The notes under the pieces were generated by a model. It did no database searches. It was not told the DNA's origin and saw only the letters and a list, made by a program, of their open reading frames with translations. 64,000 nt of DNA, taken from Molossus alvarezi. Its lineage: Eukaryota > Chordata > Mammalia > Chiroptera > Molossidae. A program made the position numbers and the translations under genes. Positions 35,841-46,999 of this stretch are shown here, piece after piece; the first letter of the stretch is position 1; the number at the start of each line of letters is the position of its first letter. Where the stretch lies: positions 23,377,501 to 23,441,500 of the forward strand of contig CM073887.1 of NCBI GenBank assembly GCA_037176705.1, read 5' to 3'.

Positions 35841-35965
35841 AGGAGCGGGTTCATCTATTCAACTGATTTTTCATCCACTGTGTTCCAGTTACCATGCAAC
35901 TGTGTTCCAGTAACTATGCAAAGAACTAGAGATCCAGTTGAGAACTTGACCAACGAGGCGCTCTC

Positions 35966-36637
35966 AGGAATGCTCAGTTTTTTCCTTTCTCCCCATGTCA
36001 TGGCATATTCTGGGGTGCTTTGCTCACTCTCCTCGGCGTACATCACTAACGCACTAGTTCCCACAGCTGGTTTCCACCAGCAGCACCCAGGGGAGTCATT
36101 TGAGGGAGCAGAAATACAGGCCCCATCACTCGTGCACTGGATCAGGGCTTCCAGAGTCTCCTTGTTCATGGTGATGACAGAGGCCTGGCGATCACTGTCC
36201 AGCTGCCGGAGTGAAGAGGACAACACTGGCCTTGGGATGTGTGCGTGACAGCAGGGAGAAACCCATCTGGGCCGCTGTCAGGATGGAAGAGAACAGGAAC
36301 ATCTGCTAACTGTGCTTGTGGGTGCACTTGTTTCCGTGAGGGGAAGTTTCTGGTTATTTAATTAAAACATTCCACTTGGATCAAAGGTGTTGCTTTGACT
36401 TCTCGAGTATGAAATACAAGACGTGTGAGAGTCAAGTAACTTGTTTGACTGACTGCAAACAATTTATAAAGAGCCCTAAACAAGACAAAATATAATAAAC
36501 AAGAAGTCTCAGAAATGAAGTGTAAATGTCTGTGGAAAAACCAGTTATTCCTCTTGTTGTGAACGTTAACCCACCTTCAGTTTTAAGCCTGGGATTCTCT
36601 AGTGACGTTAGCCATGAGCCACATCTGACTGCGACGA
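35966..36637. other. Unique sequence, possible regulatory block
   Basis: No gene seen. The part from about 36320 to 36500 is not repeat-like and is rich in transcription-factor-like motifs, including the paired TCF/LEF sites annotated separately. Confidence 0.35.
36380..36398. promoter_or_regulatory. Inverted pair of TCF/LEF-like motifs
   Basis: ATCAAAGG at 36380-36387 and CTTTGA at 36393-36398 are oppositely oriented matches to the TCF/LEF core, five bases apart, next to a CACTTGG box. Such short motifs arise by chance; the paired arrangement in unique sequence is the only reason to list it. Confidence 0.2.
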
Positions 36638-36670
36638 GGGGGTCGCGGGGGTCGAGGGGGTCGCAGGGGG
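36638..36670 (+). repeat. G-quadruplex motif, four G5 runs
   Basis: Four runs of five G at 36638-36642, 36647-36651, 36656-36660 and 36666-36670 are separated by TCGC, TCGA and TCGCA. This meets the usual intramolecular G4 pattern. The unit GGGGGTCG(C/A) is tandem, so it is also a short minisatellite with CpGs in the loops. Confidence 0.9.
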
Positions 36671-36729
36671 CCTGCTGCTCTTCCCACGGTCGCCCCTGTG
36701 CACACACCCCGGGGGCCTTCCTCTCTGTA

Positions 36730-36875
36730 TGAGGACACCCATCGTTGTGGATTAGGGCCCCAGATTAATGGCCCTATTTGAACTTAACCACCTCTTTGGA
36801 GATATTATCTGAGGTATTGGGAGTGGGGACTTCAACATAGGAATTTTAGGGGTACAAATTCAACTCATAACACTC
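36730..36875. mobile_element. LTR-like fragment (MaLR/ERVL-type)
   Basis: GAGGACACCCATCGTTG, GATTAGGGCCCCAGATTAATGGCCC, GGAGATATTATCTGAGG and GGACTTCAACATAGGAATTTTAGG, ending CAACTCATAACAC, follow an old LTR class in antisense order. Confidence 0.6.
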
Positions 36876-38043
36876 TCTCTAGCTCCCCAGATTTTTTTTT
36901 TATCATGGTCTGGACTGGGCCCTGGGCTTCTTGAATATTCCTTGTCTCCATCTCCACTTCCCAGCTTATGTTTCAATCTTGTGCTGGAGAAAAATGGGTC
37001 AGAGGAGCCACTAGGGACTAAAGAGGTATGTTGTCTGAGGGCCTGGAACCTGGCAACTCAGCCCTTCAGAATGGCGGGTGCTGGGGCCGCTGACCTGGGC
37101 CTGTCAGCACCCTGGAGGTTGCCACCGGCCTGCGGCACCCGGGCCAGCCCTGCTTGGGGAACCTTTCCAGTATCTTTCCTCCAGAAACACTAACCAAAGT
37201 TTGCCTCTCCTGCATCAATCATAAGTTTCAATATCCAAGTTAAAATTTTACATGCATTGGCCTCCTACTAGCTTCTAGATATTGCACCAGCTGCTTCCAC
37301 ATACATTCAACTATTGTAACTGATTCAATTATGATTTAATTCAGGAAAGATGATGGGATTTGGGCCTGCACACTTTAAAAGTGCAAGCCCTGATATAATT
37401 CTAGAACATCTTCCATGGTTCTGATGAAATATATGTTAGGAAACAAAACACCGACTTTTGCACGTTTTTATTGTCAGTGGGGTTATGTTTTCTGGGTTCA
37501 TTCAGATTGCAGTGGTTGGTTTATCTTTAGACATCAGGGCTGGCGGTAAGGACTCGTGAGAAAACCAGGAAAATGAAAATGTCGAATGTCCCCAAGGATG
37601 CAGAGCTCACAGCCAAATGGCAAGCACATTCCAGAGCCGTGCCGGGTGGCAGCGGTTGGTCACGTGACCGCAGCAGCAGCAGCAGGCACTGCGCTCTGAT
37701 GCACCACCTGTGTGATGCCCACTTCCTTTGGCCCTGCCTCTGCAGTCTCCGCAGCTCCTGGCAAAGACTGAGCCCCCTCTGTAGGTTCTGAGTCCCACCT
37801 CCCCACGAGATCAGGTAATGGGCTGCCGTATCTGACAAACTTCTCACACGAGGCCACCTCATAGGTCACTGGCCTGCCTGCAGGTTAGGAACCTGGTCCA
37901 CCCAGCGGCATGTGGTGGGATCACTTGGTGCTCTGAGGAGTCTCCGCAGGGGCAGGGTGACTAGCCTGTCTGGTATAACCAAAGTCACCTGGTAGGACAG
38001 AACTGTGGGTAGAGTAAACCTCAGAAGGTCATTGGCTCATTTC
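36876..38043. other. Unique non-coding sequence
   Basis: No gene or recognised repeat. A (CAG)n-like run GCAGCAGCAGCAGC lies near 37670-37685. Confidence 0.4.
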
Positions 38044-38058
38044 TGCTATGGGCTTTTT

Positions 38059-38300
38059 TTTTTTATCCCCACCTGAGGACATTTTTCCATTTTTTGTTCA
38101 GACAGAGTGGGAGGGAGAGAGAGGAAGAGAGAGAGAGAAACATCAACGTGAAAGGGACACATCAAGTGGCTGCCACCTGCACGACCAACCAGGGCCGGGG
38201 ACAAACTGTAACCAAGGTACGTGCCCTTAACGGGAACCGAACCCGGGTCTCTCTGGACTGCAGGCCGATGCTCTAACCGCTGAGCCAAACCAGCCAGGGC
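38059..38300 (-). mobile_element. VES SINE, full length, antisense
   Basis: Reverse complement of the VES consensus, ending GCTGAGCCAAACCAGCCAGGGC, with GGGAACCGAACCCGGGTC (B box) and a poly(T) left end. A perfect duplication TGCTATGGGCTTTTT flanks it (38044-38058 and 38301-38315). Confidence 0.97.
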
Positions 38301-38315
38301 TGCTATGGGCTTTTT

Positions 38316-41079
38316 ATAGGAAATGCCTTAGTTTCTTCATCTCCAAATAGAGGATTGCGTGGCAACGTCTTACCTTGACTTGAGGAGCAACGTAATGATG
38401 AGGTAGAAAGACAGAGAAGTGGCAGGGATCCTCTAATTGCAAAACAGTCTGGGTATTAGAAACCCAGCCAACAGACCTAATCAATTCAGCAGAAGACACC
38501 ATTAGCACTTAGCTACAAGGCTACCAGTGAGAAAACAAGCTGGTGTTTTTTATTGTATTATATCTGAACTGCTGATGTTCTTCCTGCTGGGAGGAGGCCG
38601 TGCCAGAGTTGTTCAGAATTACTTTGTCAAGCCTGGCTCTTTGGGAGCTGGGAGGGAAAACAGAGCTGGGGGCACTCTCTGCTCCGAATAACCATAAAAT
38701 CCACCTTGAAAAGCTGTGCAAAGTTGTAACAGAGATAAGGTGGTTGGGAATTGGCTTCGGCTGGCTTAGAAAAAAATGAAGAGAAGGAGGATGCCGTCCT
38801 AGAAGGCTGAGTAGCAAAAACATTGCTTCGGGAAGTCAACAGCTGTTCCCGTTAGACTCCACCCCAGGAGACCCAGTGGCCAGGCAGGTAGAAGAAAGGA
38901 GTGGGTGCCAGTCTGGACTGCTCAGTGCTTCCTGCTGCTCAGGACAGGGGTAAGGAAGGGGACTGAAGCAGAAATGCAGTGGGGAACATGCTCCAAGGCT
39001 GGCTGCTCCAGGTTGGCCATGGCCAAGGGCCATGGTGAGCCCGATTGCTTCCCAGAGACCAGAAGCATGGTGCCTTGGGGTCACGAACAGAATTCAATCC
39101 CTTGGGGAGGACAATGACCAGGACAATAGCAGGTCTCAAGACCTTTGATAAGCAGTCCTAGAGGAGTGGGAACTGAGACTAACTCAACACTCCCACTTAC
39201 TCCCCAAAGTGGTCCATCCAGGCCCTGGGTACAGGTCACTTGGGGGTGGGGGTGGGGGCGTTTCAGAGGGAGTTCGGCTGTGGCTGCAGTGGAAGGACCT
39301 GTAAGGGGGAGGGGCAGCTATCCCAGCTGGTCCCTGGGACCTGGGTTGAACATTAAAATTAAGTCACCTCTTAAACTTGGGCGACTCAAGAAAATCAATG
39401 ACCAGGTCAGGGTTTGGTCTTCCCTGGAAAGCAGAGGTAACAGCAGAGAGCTCCTTGGGGGAGCAGGCAGGGGACAGGCAGAGAAAGACTGCTATGAGAA
39501 TGGCTGGTGTGAGCAGCGTGGAGATCCGTGGCCCGCAGGTGCCCTGCGTGTAGTCATGGGAGTGGGGCACCTGGAGGCCGCAGGAGAAATACGGCTGAAG
39601 CAGTCAGTTCCACTGATGGGACCCAGACCGAGGTGTAAGGTTATATGAAAGAAGCAGAGCCTAGGGAAATGTTTTCTTTTCTGTCCTTTGTCTCTCACTT
39701 TTCGAACATTTGTACCTTTATCAATATGTAAGTCAACGCGGGCCTGTCGCATCCAGAACAGGCTTCCTGACCGACAGTCGCTTGCAGACCCGGCCGGCAC
39801 TGGGGTGCCATCTGTCACTCAAGGCCTTCCAGGAAGATCCTATTTGAGAAGCCAGGCTCTTAACAGGCAAAGAACAGTGTTAATAAAAGTTCTTTTTACT
39901 TGAAAGGGCACAGGAAAAAAACACCAATAAAACTGAGCCCAGCTCTTAAAAAAAAAAAGTTGATAAAACCGACAAAAAATAAAGTAGTTATTGTGGTTTT
40001 AAAAGAAAGACAAGGGTTTTTATTTCTCCTTTTTAAAGGCAGAATTAATGAACCACCACCACCGGCCTGAGCTGAATGGATGTTAGCTCGGACTCTGGGG
40101 TGGGGAGGTTCTCTGGGCTAGCCTCTGGACAAGCTTTCCTTAAAGCGGCAGTGTCACAGCAGGGAACTGGAATCCACCCGCCAGGTGGGATAGGGCACCA
40201 GGAGTGGAGAAGAAAGTGCAGACAGAGTGCCCTCAAGCACTCTTGAGAGAAGAAATGCAGTTCCTTAAGCCTCCCTTAGGGACAAGATAGTAATAATAGT
40301 AAAACAACCATAATGGTATCAATGAGCCTGGTTCATTTGCCTTCCTCAGCCTTTATCAGCCCCTCATAGCTAAATCCACGGGGGGTCTGCATCCCCAGAC
40401 TCAGACTTATTTTACTCCTGAGCCAACACGACAAAAGAGGCTGTCACTTCTTACTCATCAACCAGTGGGGTCTAAGCACCAGTTAGGACAACTACTCCTG
40501 ACCCTCCCAAGTCCCTTCACTGTAGCCAGAACCAAACTCCCCCAGTCCAGGCCTGAGTACCCCTCCCAGAGTGACATGTCCCCTGTCCTGGGATAGACCA
40601 TTTTGGAGGCTGCTGATTTCTTCTGTCTCCACTTTCCTAGAACTGCATGTGTAAGGCCTTGATAGCTTTCGTCTTCTGGCCAGTTTCCTCCCCTAGGACT
40701 GAATTGCACCCTCAACCCCTAGGCTAGGGTCCCATCAAATGTGGACAGACCTTGTGGAAGTAGGACCGGAGCCTCCCTGAGCTTTTGGTGGACATCCACA
40801 TTTCTTGCTGTGTCCAGCACCTGCTCACACGCCCAGAGAGCCCAGAGTGCTGTGCCTTCTTGGACACTTGTTTTGTTGACTTCCATGTGCCCTGGTATGT
40901 CCAGGCCTGGCTCTCTTGCCCTGGATTGTTGAGAGTCCAGCATGCTTCCTACCTGGTCCATTCAACCAGCAACCTAGAGCAAGCCCATGGAACCCCATGG
41001 AAGGTCTGGATGGAAGAGAGTAAACACTTTGCAAACACCATGGATTTAGATAAGTTTAGGATTAATTAAGATTATTCAC
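38316..41079. other. Unique non-coding sequence
   Basis: No gene or recognised repeat. It holds a G-rich triplet at 39242-39258 and an A-rich tract near 39949-39958. Confidence 0.4.
39242..39258 (+). repeat. Three G5 runs separated by single T
   Basis: GGGGGTGGGGGTGGGGG, with a further GGG about 10 bases downstream. Possible G-quadruplex with one long loop. Confidence 0.85.
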
Positions 41080-41790
41080 TGATTCATTTCATTTAAAAAA
41101 GCTGTCGAGAGCTTAGTATATACTAGGCCTTGTTCTAGGCGGTAGGTTACTGTAACAGTAAGCACAAAAATACTTGTCCTTATGAAAGTTATGATCTATT
41201 AGGAAAGACAGACAATAAATAAATTAAAAATATATAAATGCCATAGAGAAAAATAAAGTAGGAAAGAAGACGGTCTGGGGTAATTGTGATTTTTTTTTTT
41301 TAATTTTCACCCGAGGACATTTCTCCATATTTTGTTCAGATAGAGTGGGAGGGAGAGAGAAACATCGACATGAAAGAGACACATCGAGCGGTTGCCACCT
41401 GCACAACCCAACCAGGGCCGGGGACAAACTGCAACCGAGGTATGTGCCCTTAGCGGGAACCGAACCCGGGTCTCTCAGGACCGCAGGCCGACGCTCTAAC
41501 CGCTGAGCCAAACCGGCCAGGGCCTAATTGTGATTTTTAATAGAGTTAGGGGAGACCTCACTGAGAAGGTGACACTCTGAGTATAGACCTGAGGGATGTT
41601 AAGGCCTGAGCCAGGCCATGTGGGTACCTGGAAGAGAGCACTCCAGACAAGGGAACAGCCAATGCAAAGGCTCTGAGGTGGGAGGAGGACTGGTGTATCT
41701 AGGAGGCCACTGGATTGGAACAGAGAAACGAGGGGGACACTGGGGAGGTCATTCAGAGCCTTTAGGAGGATATTAGCCTGTAAAACGAGT
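41080..41790 (-). mobile_element. L2 LINE, antisense, interrupted by VES
   Basis: Left of the SINE: TTGTTCTAGGCGGTAGG, AACAGTAAGCACAAAAATAC, AGACAGACAATAAATAAATT. Right of it: GGGGAGACCTCACTGAGAAGGTGACACTCTGAG, GAGAGCACTCCAGACAAGGGAACAGCC and AATGCAAAGGCTCTGAGGTGGG. Both sides lie in the order of the antisense L2, so the VES at 41295-41524 was inserted into it. Confidence 0.85.
41295..41524 (-). mobile_element. VES SINE, antisense, nested in L2
   Basis: Reverse complement of VES with B box GGGAACCGAACCCGGGTC and head GCTGAGCCAAACCGGCCAGGGCC. The perfect duplication TAATTGTGATTTTT (41281-41294 and 41525-41538) ends at TTTTT/AA, an L1-endonuclease-type site. It closely matches the copies at 31.2 and 38.1 kb. 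Confidence 0.97.
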
Positions 41791-41797
41791 GTCTTAG

Positions 41798-42155
41798 TCA
41801 GCTCGGGCTGCTGACAAACTACCACGGACGGGGTGACTTATAAACAACAGGCACCTGTTCCTCACAGTCCTGGAGGCTGGAAGACTGAGGTCAGGATGCC
41901 ACGGTCAAGTTTGGATGAGGGCCTTTTCCTGGCTTACAGATGAAGGCCTTCTCGCTGTATCCTCTCGGGGGTAGAGAGAGGAAGCTCTGGGGCCCCTTCT
42001 CAGAAGGGCCCTAATCCCATCATGGGGTCTCCATCTGCATGATCTCATTTAACGCTTCCTAAAGGCTCCACCTCCAAATACCAACACATTGGGGGTTAGG
42101 CTTCAATGTATGGATTTGGGGTGGGGGTGGGGGGCCAAACATTCAGCTCAAAACA
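41798..42155 (-). mobile_element. MLT1-type MaLR solo LTR
   Basis: Antisense order: TGTCTTAGTCAGCTCGGGCTGC, TCACAGTCCTGGAGGCTGGAAG, CTTCTCGCTGTATCCTC, CCTAATCCCATCATGG, AATACCAACACATTGGGGG and ACATTCAGCTCAAAACA. This is a nearly complete MLT1 LTR. No internal retroviral genes are present. It abuts the end of the L2. Confidence 0.88.
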
Positions 42156-43139
42156 GCTGTGCAGGGTTTCGATCACTCAGAGAAGCCATTCCAAAGTATG
42201 TTACCCTTCATTCAATCAACACGTAAGTCTCATATTTTCCCAAATCCCATCCTGGACACTTCTCAGCTCTTCAGGGTCTCGAAATGAGTCCTGCTTAAGA
42301 AAACCTGGGGCTCCCCGGGGTGCTCTACTGCAGTCAATGCGGATCTTTGTGTTCCCCACTCAGCAAACAGGTAAGTTTTTAGCTTATAAAAGTCAACAAC
42401 ATTAACTTCCAAGTTTTTCTTTGGTCGTACTTCTGCGATTTTTTAAAAAGTCAGCCATGGTCCACATGAAAAGACGTTTGGTTACCCCTCTGACTACAGA
42501 TTAGACGGCGCTCCGGCTTCAGACAACGTTAATCTTAACCCAGGCTGGATTTATTGGGCTGCCTGGCATATGAGATCACAGATAAGCACATTTTCCGCCC
42601 TAGCCTTTGCTGTATTAAGCCTCACAGGGAAAATATCCAAAGGTTCAAAAAAGAAACACTAAACCGTAAACTGCATAAGCCGTTCTTTTCAGTCTTGTCT
42701 TCTTTCCCCTGCCTTTTTGTAAAAAGTACAATCATGAAACCATCTTCAGTGCCCAGCTGATTATCTGGGAACCTGATCAGTGAGCGGAATTATCTTGACT
42801 TTTTAAAAAGCAGGATGCACTATTCGTCCAGACGGAGACACTGCGCTTCGACATGGGAAGATGCGCACAGAGGCTTTGGTGCGGCGGCGGCTCGGACGGG
42901 CAGGAGGGCGGATGCGCTCTGGGGTGAAGCCCTGGGCCTCCGCGCCCGTCCTGGAGCTGCACACCTCGAATGCTAATGAGCACAGCCCAGGGCCCCACGT
43001 CCAGGATTGGATTCCTGTGATTCTGGACCAGCCACTGGCACCTCCTCCTGAGTGGCCTTGTCAGACCTGAACTGGATCCAGGCCCATGGCCCAGGGAGCT
43101 GCAGCACAGCCCCATCCAAGTTTGTCTTGCCTCGGGCCA
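42156..43139. other. Unique non-coding sequence
   Basis: No gene or recognised repeat. The part at 42840-43080 is GC-rich. Confidence 0.4.
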
Positions 43140-43262
43140 GCGTCCACTCATTCAACAAATACTTGTGAAAACAGCTTTTTTCCAGGCACTGGGGCTACTG
43201 GAGGAAACCAGCAAACAAAATCCCTGCAAGCATGGAGTTTACGTCCTTGTAGGGGACACACA
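43140..43262 (-). mobile_element. L2 LINE tail fragment, antisense
   Basis: CCACTCATTCAACAAATACTTGTG, TTCCAGGCACTGGGGCTACTGG, AGCAAACAAAATCCCTGC and CATGGAGTTTACGTCC match the antisense L2 3' end. Confidence 0.75.
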
Positions 43263-44059
43263 ACACCCAAACTTTGATCCTGGCTTGGAGTTCCAAGGTG
43301 GCTGGGGGTCAGCGAGGAGAGTGGGACCTGTCTCCAGACCTGCCGCCTGAGGGCCCAGCTGCACTGCGCCAGGCTCTGGGGCTCTGGGTCAGCCAGGCCT
43401 GGCCTGCACCGGGACTCCTTATGTGGTCTCCAAGTGGATTTGCTACTACATAGTCCTTCGGCCAGGGCTGCTTCTTCAAACCAGTCCCTCCTGGTGACAG
43501 CTCGCCCTCCATTCTGCAAAGCTGAAATCATTGTCTGCTCGAGGAATGCAAGATAAATCTGTCCAAATTGCTCTGATGGTTGCAAAATAAAAGTCTGAGG
43601 TAGTGGGATGATGTGTCCCGGGGGAGAGGAAGTTGGGGAGAGGCAGCAGCAGAAGCAAATAAAAAAGGGAGCCCAGGGATAAAAGATTCCTTGAGAATCT
43701 GCTTTCTTAACTCCCCAGAGCTGTACCCAGCACTACACAAAGCCCTGGGCCCCTCTCAGAGCTCCTGTATTCCATATGCATTAAACAAAATTCAGAAAGC
43801 AGGAGAAAATAAACTAGGTATTTTATCTGTAGCATGCATTATTTTATTTTCCCAAATAATGACTTATTACCCCGAAGCTATTAGAATGATAGAAGCAATG
43901 AGGCTCAAAGCCCAACAGCTGTTTCAAACCCATTCGCTGGACTTGATTTTAGCCATTCAGCTTTTTTCTGATTGAAACGTGCACACGTGCATTTGTGTCT
44001 GATGCCTCTGTGATGATAGAATAAGGGGGCTTGAAGGTCAAATGATATGCACAGTTCTG
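43263..44059. other. Unique non-coding sequence
   Basis: No gene. The block from about 43790 to 43985, with AGCATGCATTATTTTATTTTCC and CCAACAGCTGTTTC, is not repeat-like and reads like an ordinary conserved element candidate; conservation cannot be judged here. Confidence 0.35.
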
Positions 44060-44895
44060 CACTCAATTCCAGTGTGTGGGTTTCCCTTATACCACCAAGC
44101 TATTTTCTGACACCAGCTGGGTGTCCTGCAATCTAATTCAATCCCACCACTATCTTCCTGGAGATCACAGCAGATCCCACAGGTTAAGGGCTTTTCCCAG
44201 AAGACTACCCCTCCTCCCCCACTTCAGATGCCAATCATAAGTCCAGGTTGTCACCTGTGCTTCTGACCCATGGCTATAGATCATAGGTTTCCATCACCCC
44301 TCCTTGGGTTTGATTCATCTGTTATAGTGGCACACAAAACTCAGAGAAACATTTTGCTTACTCGATTGCTGGGTGATGGTTAAAGGGTGTAACTCAGGAG
44401 CAGTCTGATGGAAGAGATGCACGGGGCCAAGGTGTGGAGAGAGGGTGCAGGCGTCCATGCTCTCTGCAAGCACGTGCTCTGCTCACATCTCCATGTGCTC
44501 ATCCACAGGGACGTTCTCTGAACCCTGTCCTGCTGCGATTTTATGGAGGCCTCATTATATAGATACAATCGATTAAATCATTGGCCATCAGCCAGAAATT
44601 TAACCTCCAGCCCCCCTTCCCCGGAGGTCAGGGGGTGGACTGGGAGTTCCAACCCTCCAATCATAAGGCTGTTTCCCCTGGCAACCAGCCCCCATCCTTA
44701 GGTGCTTTCCAGAACTCCCCTCATCAACATAAACTCAGGTATGGTTGAAAGGGGTTTGTTATGAATATCAAGAGACCTTTATCGTTCTTGTCACTCAGGA
44801 AATTCCAAAGGTGTTAGGAGCTCTGTGCCAGACACAGGCTGAAGACCAAATATATATTTCTTATTATAATAAGTCACAGTATCACAGTACGTTAG
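44060..44895. mobile_element. ERVL-like LTR remnant
   Basis: Landmarks: GTGGCACACAAAACTCAGAG, GGAAGAGATGCACGGGGCC, TCCATGTGCTCATCCAC, TTTTATGGAGGCCTCATTAT, ATTAAATCATTGGCCATC, GGCAACCAGCCCCCATCC, AGGAAATTCCAAAGGTGTTAGGAGCTC and ATATATATTTCTTATTATAATAAG. This is a recurring mammalian LTR structure, antisense or sense not settled. I recognise the class (ERVL-related) but not the exact family. No gag, pol or env sequence is present. Confidence 0.65.
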
Positions 44896-45582
44896 CCTCA
44901 GAACTGAATTGTCAGGGAGGGTTAGGGGACCTCTGTTGTGGGGAGCACAGGAGAAGGCCAGGGGTAGTGAGAAATCGACACAAAGTCTAACGGTATGTTG
45001 GGAACCAAGGAGGGGGGTTTCTGGTCACTCCAGAATGTCATCTAAAGCCTAAGACTGGCAATAAGGCTGACAATCGATAACAATCTAAGGCCAGGAAAGC
45101 ACCAATGATTGTGGCTGGTGACTACACACCACTATTGTCCACCCCTCAGGTGATGGACAAGGAGGACTTGGGCAGGACAGGAAGTGCACTGTTTGCGAGG
45201 GAGGAGTTAATCCCTGTGTGTCCCCTTCTAAGGACTGGCCAGCCCAAACTCTCCCCTTCGCTGAGCTGTGCGCAAAGTGCTGAACCTCCAGACGGTCAGC
45301 GCGCCCGCCACTGCTGGGCTGGGGGAAGAGGCAGGAGAGACACGGCCGGGCTGGCAGGTGGCTGGCAGAGAGGGGAGCAGGGGCATTCTGTGAGACCAGC
45401 TTTTGTTAATTGGGAGAAATGATAATACAATATATTACTATATGTCATTTTATATTAGCTGATATTTCAAAATTCTTATGATCAGATTTTCTGTACCTAA
45501 GAGAAATTTTTTTCAACTAAGAGATTTTTTTCCTGCAGAAATATAACACTAGTGAGAAATCTAACCATGTTGCTTATTTAAG
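44896..45582. other. Unique non-coding sequence
   Basis: No gene or recognised repeat. Confidence 0.4.
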
Positions 45583-45803
45583 GCAAGGTTTAGCAAACTG
45601 AATAGCTGTGGGCCGAATCAGTCCAGCTGCGATTCTTTTACGGCCAGCGAGCAAAGAATGGTTCTTAGGTTTGCGAATAGTTATATTCTACATAGTTGTG
45701 TAAGCGCCTATGTGATGTCCCTGCTTTTCCTCTTGGCTTGCAAAAACTGAAATATTTACTATCTAGCCCTTTAAGAAAACTTTTGCCGACCCCTGACTTA
45801 AGA
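45583..45803. mobile_element. hAT-type non-autonomous DNA transposon
   Basis: Left end AAGGTTTAGCAAACTGAATAGC with TGGGCCGAATCAGTCC, right end AATATTTACTATCTAGCCCTTT then CTTTTGCCGACCCCTG. The ends are imperfect inverted repeats of each other (consensus CAGGGGTCGGCAAACT), as in a common mammalian hAT-Charlie family. A second copy lies at 48815-48915. Confidence 0.85.
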
Positions 45804-45962
45804 CCTTTTGAGGCTCATTTTCTAAATTCTGCTCTAAAATGTGTAGCCAAATTGAGACCAACTTCTGGCCAAACACATTGCAACAAAAACACAAAGGCCA
45901 TTTAGTAATGAGGCAAGGCTGTTCGTCCTGTTCGGTTTTCGCTTGGTGGGGTAGGCACAGCA

Positions 45963-45963
<1 letters not shown>

Positions 45964-46007
<44 letters not shown>
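45964..46007 (+). repeat. (CA)n microsatellite
   Basis: About 22 uninterrupted CA dinucleotides. Confidence 0.98.
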
Positions 46008-46008
<1 letters not shown>

Positions 46009-46642
46009 CATCTTGGAAGTGGGAAAACACTATTGCTCTTGGTTGGATTTGTCTATTGCACAAACTCCCCATTTGGTATACAAAGTCATGAAGCAACAAG
46101 ATATAGTTGTGTCTCATTCCAGCTGCCAGACACAGAAGGTCTAGCATGTATTGTTCAGTATGTCACCGGCTCATGAATGTGGCCCTTAAATCCAGAAAGG
46201 GTGACACATGCCAGCCCGCTGCAATAGGGTTCTATGGTTTTAAAGAGGCCTCTGTATTGTATGTGCATCTAAGTAATTGGAAGTTGGACTCCTCACATCT
46301 TTTGTAGCAATGACATTGTAACAGCATGGACCCATCCATTCATCATCATGTCATCCTTATGAAAATGGTTTCCAGTGGTCAACTTGTCATAGTTAATTAG
46401 TCTTCAATGTATGACTTCTCAGAAGCAAAGAGACTTTGAAGGCCAGGTTTTCAGATACCTTTGGCAGTGAACTCTAGAGGTGTCTTATCTTTCCTGCCTT
46501 TTAATTAGAGCCCCTTCATCTAAGAGGGAGAGTTTTAGAGGTTTAGCTAGCCTGGTTCTGCCTTCTATTCTCTGTTCTGGGGCTAACTCATTGCAACCAC
46601 AAGCAAGCCAATGACCCTGAGGCCTCAAATATGTGAAATCTA

Positions 46643-46893
46643 GCCCTGGCTGGATTGGTTTAGTGGTTAGAGCATTGGCCCTCAGTCCAAAGTGTTGAGG
46701 GTTCAATTCCCAGTCAAGGGCACATACCTGGGTTGCAGGTTGGATACCCGGCCTTAATTGAGGTTGTGCAGGAGGCAACCAATCAATGTGTCTCTCTCAC
46801 ATCAATGTTTTTCTCTCTCCCCTTTCCACTCTATCTAAAAAATAATCAATGGAAAATTATCCTTGGGTGAGGATTAACAACAAAAAAATAAAT
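46643..46893 (+). mobile_element. VES SINE, diverged
   Basis: GCCCTGGCTGGATTGGTTTAG (A box region TGGTTTAGTGGTTAG), GGGTTCAATTCCCAG (B box) and TCACATCAATGTTTTTCTCTC, then an A-rich tail. It belongs to a different subfamily from the 31-41 kb copies (CAGTCAAGGGCACATACCTGGG instead of CGCTAAGGGCATG). A duplication AATATGTGAAATC flanks it (46628-46640 and 46894-46906). Confidence 0.95.
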
Positions 46894-46999
46894 AATATGT
46901 GAAATCCAGGAAGTTCTATGGTAGAACATGATTAGCTGATGGCTGTTCAAAGATATCATTGAAGTTTTAGTATTAAAAGTTGTGTATCAGTTAGATACT

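Noticed and set aside
39145..39648. 167-codon plus-strand ORF
   Set aside because: Spans G-runs and low-complexity sequence; the translation resembles nothing known.
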